From NCBI GenBank assembly GCA_903847285.1, contig CAINDH010000288.1, forward strand, positions 1-26,929: a stretch of 26,929 nucleotides of DNA, in the 5' to 3' direction. The notes under the pieces were generated by a model. It was given only the letters and a program-made list of their open reading frames with translations, was not told the DNA's origin and did no database searches. Shown here one piece after another: positions 23,867 to 26,929 of this stretch (within the stretch, counting starts at the first letter, position 1; every line of letters begins with the position of its first letter). This stretch comes from an uncultured Verrucomicrobia subdivision 3 bacterium (GTDB taxonomy: Bacteria > Verrucomicrobiota > Verrucomicrobiae > Limisphaerales > UBA11358). Both the position numbers and the translations under genes were made by a program.

Positions 23867-24127
23867 TTTCCTAGTCATTTCCCTTCATTTATGTGGCTCT
23901 AATTCTAAAATAGAGCCGCAAACTCATTGTTCACTCGCTAGGAAACGCCGTCCAATGACTAGAATCTTTCAGGTATATGGCTCTACTTTTTTATTAGCCC
24001 CACAGACTTATCGTCCACTTGCTATTCTCCTTCGTTCCTATGTCTCTTATTTCTTATTAGAGCCATAGACACATCATCTACTAACTAGCGATTGACAGCT
24101 TTGTGGCTCTATTCTAATAATAGAGCC
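23867..24127. repeat. Array of four phased GGCTCTA/TAGAGCC dyads
   Basis: Four 23-bp inverted repeats, each GGCTCTA-N9-TAGAGCC, begin at 23895, 23979, 24042 and 24105. Copies 1 and 4 are perfect; the right arm of copy 2 and the left arm of copy 3 each carry two mismatches. The start-to-start distances are 84, 63 and 63 bp, all multiples of 21. The repeats continue past each dyad with about 20 related bases (AGACTCATCGTCCACTTGCTA-like). TTTCCTAG at 23867 and its complement at 23938 enclose the first dyad. The 668-bp stretch from 23578 to 24245 holds no credible gene otherwise. Confidence 0.8.
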
Positions 24128-24245
24128 ATGTTTGTTTTCCGCGCTGCATGGTTTTCTTTGGGTTTTATCCAGGAAACCGTGTGTTTTGACTGAAATTGGA
24201 CCCGGCACAGGGGTTTTTCCCTGCGCCATCACTGGAGAACCCGTT

Positions 24246-24875
24246 ATGACCCGTTACAAACTCGACTTCCGAAACAAGAACCACCTCGACCAGCTCGCCA
24301 TGTTCGAGAAAATCATCACCAGCCTCGACGCACTACCAGCGGATCAGCGGGAAGACGCTTACTTGGAGGAGTTGCGAGCGGTGACGACAGCCGCCCGTGC
24401 CAGCCACCTGCGCATCGGGACGCTCCGCAGCGAGTTGAAGTCGGAACTTAGCAAGCGTAAGACGTTGTTTGAGACGGGTCGGAAGTCCGCCAATCGCGCG
24501 GGCGTAGGCGCGCTGTTGAAAACCGGAATGCGCGACGCCGCGAACATTCTCGCCGTTGGTCTGGACTTGCACGCGTCCACCAAGAAGCCGGTGGGCGTGC
24601 CAGATGCGCCGATGAATCTCCGCGCCGTGCCGACTGACGGCGAAGGCGAGGCGCAACTCCGCTGGCAACGCACCGTGCGGCGTTGCGCGTTTGAAGTGCA
24701 GTGGCATACCGACCCGCCGGAGGCCGATCACTGGCATCAAGAAGACACTTGCTTCAAGCAAAAGTGTTTGGTGAAAGGCTTGGTGAGCGGCGGCAAATAC
24801 TGGTTCCGCGTCCGCGCCACCAACGCCCACGGCCAAAGCGCGTGGAGCAACCACGCGCCGGTCAGGGTGAAGTGA
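24246..24875 (+). CDS. Fibronectin type III domain protein of unknown function
   Basis: A 209-residue protein with no signal peptide or membrane helix. The N-terminal two-thirds is helical and charged, with a basic stretch (SELSKRKTLFETGRKSANR, about 70-88). The C-terminal part (about 118-209) is a single fibronectin-III-like domain ending in LVSGGKYWFRVRATNAHG and WSNHAPVRV. The ATG at 24246 has a GGAG ribosome-binding site 12 bases before it. The longer frame from 24132 starts in the dyad array and is rejected. Proteins of this layout occur in multiple copies in Verrucomicrobiota, as far as I recall, with no known role. The array and two short hairpins in its leader could control it. Confidence 0.75.
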   Translation: MTRYKLDFRNKNHLDQLAMFEKIITSLDALPADQREDAYLEELRAVTTAARASHLRIGTLRSELKSELSKRKTLFETGRKSANRAGVGALLKTGMRDAANILAVGLDLHASTKKPVGVPDAPMNLRAVPTDGEGEAQLRWQRTVRRCAFEVQWHTDPPEADHWHQEDTCFKQKCLVKGLVSGGKYWFRVRATNAHGQSAWSNHAPVRVK

Positions 24876-25000
24876 GGTTATTTAGAACGATTAGTCCTAC
24901 CGACTTCGGGCGGCGTTCTAGTGGATTCATTTAGTCCATTCTAAATCATTTTCTGGTGTCATAACCCGAGTCCTCAGAGCATTTTGTCCCTGTTAGGGGT
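24876..25000. other. Gene-free stretch with two short dyads after the FnIII gene
   Basis: TAGAACG (24883-24889) pairs with CGTTCTA (24914-24920) around a GC-rich inner stem, and ATTTAG/CTAAAT (24929-24946) form a perfect 6-bp stem with a 6-base loop. No T-run follows either, so neither is a standard terminator. I see no gene in this stretch. Confidence 0.4.
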
Positions 25001-25057
25001 CATCAACTCCGCTTTCCGGGTTTTCTGGGTTTCTCATGGGCGGAAGCGGAGTTGATG
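25001..25057. other. Long stem-loop (57 bp) in gene-free region
   Basis: CATCAACTCCGCTT (25001-25014) is repeated as its exact inverse complement at 25044-25057. The pairing extends inward by three to four more base pairs with one bulged T. The loop is about 22 bases. No T-run follows, so a terminator is possible but not typical. A small palindromic element or a structured RNA is also possible. The stem is far longer than chance would give. Confidence 0.6.
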
Positions 25058-25305
25058 TTTATAAAAGTAATTTAGGGGGCCATTCGGGTCTAAGTTTGAG
25101 ATGCATTAAATAATGGCTGATGATGAAACGAAAACCTTCGATCCACCAAAAACAAATTCGGTTTTTCACATTTTTATTCGGGGCTTTTTTTATCCTTTTG
25201 TTTGCTGGTTTTCTATGGCTGTTGAATCGCTTATCCCTTTCTATTTTATAGATATTTGGTTTTGAAAGGATGAAACTAAATAGATATGCAGCAGTAGAAA
25301 ATAAT

Positions 25306-25668
25306 TTATCGCTGTGGAAAGTTCTTGTTGGCAGGGGTATTTTCAATCTCTTTCGTTTTCCTAGCACCCGACGCTTCTAAGCAGATGAACGGAGGATTTT
25401 TGAAGGCGGTCACCCGGTCAACCTGGACCAAATTATCGGAAGTCCCCGCCGCTTGGTGCGGATTCAAGATCATATAGTTCAGCTTTGGATCATTCCGGGT
25501 CATCGATTGTTGGGGAACTTTTCTGACGGTAGTCGGCTGCCAGCGGCTCGCGTAGGCGACCTTTCTGGTCCATGTGCTGTCTGACGTGCTATTTTTGATG
25601 GAACTTATTATTTTTTCAAAGCGTTGCTCTGAACCTTTGCACGAACTAAAATTTTGCAGACCTATTGC
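25306..25668 (-). pseudogene. Cryptic open frame with coding-like composition, no standard start (probable gene remnant)
   Basis: On the minus strand a frame of 120 sense codons runs from 25668 down to a TAA at 25306 and is preceded by a TAG. It has no ATG before codon 56. The middle part (residues such as WTRKVAYASRWQPTT and LVQVDRVTAFKNPPF) uses mostly G/C-ending codons, like the real genes of this window and unlike the AT-rich surroundings. I do not recognise the protein. It looks like the 3' piece of a gene cut off by rearrangement, and it abuts the PAS gene start. It could also be a short gene with a rare start codon. Confidence 0.4.
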
Positions 25669-25670
25669 CT

Positions 25671-26852
25671 ATGACAAAAAAAAATTGGCAGCCAGCGCCA
25701 CGCCGGACCTACTCTGAACGAAAATCGCCGCCAGCGACTTGGATTCCATCCCTCTCGGATAATCACGCAGATGGATTTTGGCGGAGTGAAGAAAGGTATC
25801 GCTCAGTAGTAACGGCGATGACGGAGGGCATGGTCATGCAGGCGTCTGATGGGACTATTCTAGATTGCAATGAACAGGCCACGCGGATCCTTGGACTGAC
25901 GCGAAACCAGATCCTCGGCAAAACTTCGCGTGATCCCGATTGGAGGGCTGTGCGCGAGGATGGCAGCCATTTCCCCGGCGAAGAACACCCCGCCATGATC
26001 GCGTTAAAAACTGGCCGACCTTGTCGGCAAGTAGTGATGGGCTTACATCTTCCTAAGGGCGGAAAGCGTTGGCTGAACATCAACGCGGAACCGCTTTACC
26101 ATGCCAAAGGTTCCAAACCGTATGGTGTAGTTGTGACGTTCACTGACATTACCGAGCGCAAGCTGGCCGAGGAATGCTTGCGGAATAATGAGGAACAATA
26201 CCGGGCGTTGTTTGCGAACATGCAAAACGGATTCGCGCATTGTCAGATGATGTTCGATCGGGCCGGGCAGGCGGTGGATTTTATTTATCTCAAGGTCAAC
26301 GCCGCGTTCACCCGAATGACCGGTTTGAAGAACGTTGTCGGCCGGCGGGTCACCGAAATCATTCCCGGCATCCGCAAAGCGCATCCGGAATTATTCGAAA
26401 CCTATGCGCGGGTGACCCGCACCGGTCAACCGGAACAATTTGCGTTTGAATTCAAACCGCTGGGGCTCTTGTTGCAAATAGCGGTGTATCGCCCGCAGCC
26501 GGGGCATTTCGCCGCCGTTTTCGAAAATGTCACCGAACGCAAGCGGGCTGAAAGGATGCTGTCGCAAAGCGAGGAGCGCTTCCGCGCCATCGCGGAGTTT
26601 TCGCCCGACATCATTAGCATCTTTGACCGCCAGGGACGCATCACTTTCAACTCCGCGGCCGCAAGAAAAATCCACGGGTATAAATCCGGAGAACTGGAAA
26701 AACACACCACGTTTGATCTCATCCATCCGGAGGATCGCGCCGCAGTCGCGGCCGCTTTTGGCCGGTTGGTCGATAATCAAGATCCGGTGGCTTGGATTCA
26801 AGTTGGCAGTGCGACAGACTTGGCGTGTGAAATATCATCGATTAAGTGTTGA
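25671..26852 (+). pseudogene. Multi-PAS sensor gene truncated by IS30-type insertion
   Basis: A PAS-domain sensor, probably the N-terminal part of a hybrid histidine kinase or diguanylate cyclase. PAS1 spans about 37-167 (ends FTDITERKLAEE), PAS2 about 173-293 (ends FENVTERKRAER) and PAS3 about 299-378. PAS3 stops abruptly at residue 378 (WIQV, base 26804). The next 15 residues come from the inserted element and end at a stop at 26850-26852. The expected kinase output domain is therefore missing from this frame. The ATG at 25671 is taken as the start; a TTG six bases earlier adds only two residues. No membrane helix is seen, so the sensor would be cytoplasmic. Confidence 0.8.
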
Positions 26853-26929
26853 GGAACGATATGAAATTGCTGCCATGCGGCAACAGAAAATGGGTGTTGC
26901 GGAGATGGCGGAGCATCTTGGGCGGCATC
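26805..26929 (+). mobile_element. IS30-family insertion sequence, left end (runs off window)
   Basis: The PAS3 homology of the sensor gene stops at about 26804, and the next bases lead straight into the N-terminus of an IS30-type transposase. The left inverted repeat must lie near 26805-26835 (GGCAGTGCGACAGACTTGG), but it cannot be confirmed without the right end. The boundary is inferred from where the PAS homology ends. Confidence 0.7.
26827..26929 (+). CDS. IS30-family transposase, N-terminal fragment
   Basis: Translation from a GTG at 26827 gives 34 residues that continue past the window end. They begin with YHRLSVEERYEIAAMRQQ and go on to GVAEMAEHLGRH. This is the N-terminal helix-turn-helix of IS30 transposases, where L-x-x-E-E-R-Y-x-I and E-I/M-A-x-x-L-G-R are conserved. 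The DDE catalytic core lies outside the window. The start codon choice is tentative, since no ribosome-binding site is visible and the frame is open upstream. It overlaps the tail of the truncated PAS gene in another frame. Confidence 0.82.
   Translation, partial: MKYHRLSVEERYEIAAMRQQKMGVAEMAEHLGRH

Noticed and set aside
23895..24127. CRISPR array
   Set aside because: The dyads are 23 bp with 61, 40 and 40 bp between them, but the intervening sequences are related to each other rather than unique, and no cas gene is near.
23867..24127. Integron attC array
   Set aside because: No GTTRRRY-type core sites, no cassette-sized genes between the dyads and no integrase gene in the window.
24132..24245. 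Longer N-terminus of the FnIII protein starting at 24132
   Set aside because: The start lies at the edge of the dyad array, the extra 38 residues look non-coding, and the ATG at 24246 has a good ribosome-binding site.
25059..25367. Minus-strand frame of 102 residues
   Set aside because: AT-rich, Lys/Arg/Phe-heavy composition typical of random translation of AT-rich DNA. It overlaps the more convincing frame at 25306-25668.

Overview
The window looks like a chromosomal piece of an aerobic, probably free-living member of the Verrucomicrobiota (Pedosphaera/Limisphaerales-like). The reasons are an alternative complex III (ACIII) operon with a cbb3-like tail, a LutABC set, a PL4 pectin lyase, a fibronectin-III protein of a type I associate with this phylum, and a TIR protein with a C-terminal repeat rich in W-A-x-x-D-P-like units. 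The taxonomic call is inference from gene content, not from a marker gene.

Layout. 1-6616 (+) is the 3' part of one tightly packed respiratory operon: actC (5' end missing), actD, actE, actF, a small one-helix membrane protein, a CcoN-like protein, a CcoO-like cytochrome c and a membrane-anchored monohaem cytochrome c. Most junctions overlap by 1-4 bases. The CcoN-like protein has lost at least five of the six histidines that bind haem and CuB in true cbb3 oxidases, so this cluster probably moves electrons but does not reduce oxygen by itself. 6646-8213 (-) holds queG and aroK; 8271-9171 (+) maf and ppnP, closed by a strong terminator; 9277-11749 (+) mnmA, an exported glutathione peroxidase and an exported SGNH hydrolase. 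11750-15731 (-) holds msrA, a DUF4375-like gene and lutA-lutB-lutC. 15803-17968 (-) is a secreted rhamnogalacturonan lyase. 18088-21123 holds a CusF-Sco copper chaperone lipoprotein (+), a CBS-CBS-ACT protein (-) and proA (+).

21130-26929 is more accessory in character. It holds a large TIR-domain protein with a heptad coiled coil, a membrane helix and a helical-repeat C-terminus. Upstream lies an AT-rich gene-free stretch carrying four 23-bp GGCTCTA/TAGAGCC dyads at exact multiples of 21 bp. Next come a fibronectin-III protein, another gene-free stretch with a 57-bp stem-loop and a cryptic coding-like frame, then a multi-PAS sensor gene cut by an IS30-family element that runs off the window end.

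Three related 7-bp tandem repeat arrays are scattered through the window. One is intergenic and two lie inside open reading frames (queG, proA). The respiratory cluster with its degenerate CcoN, the TIR-coiled-coil protein and the phased dyad array are the parts most worth following up.
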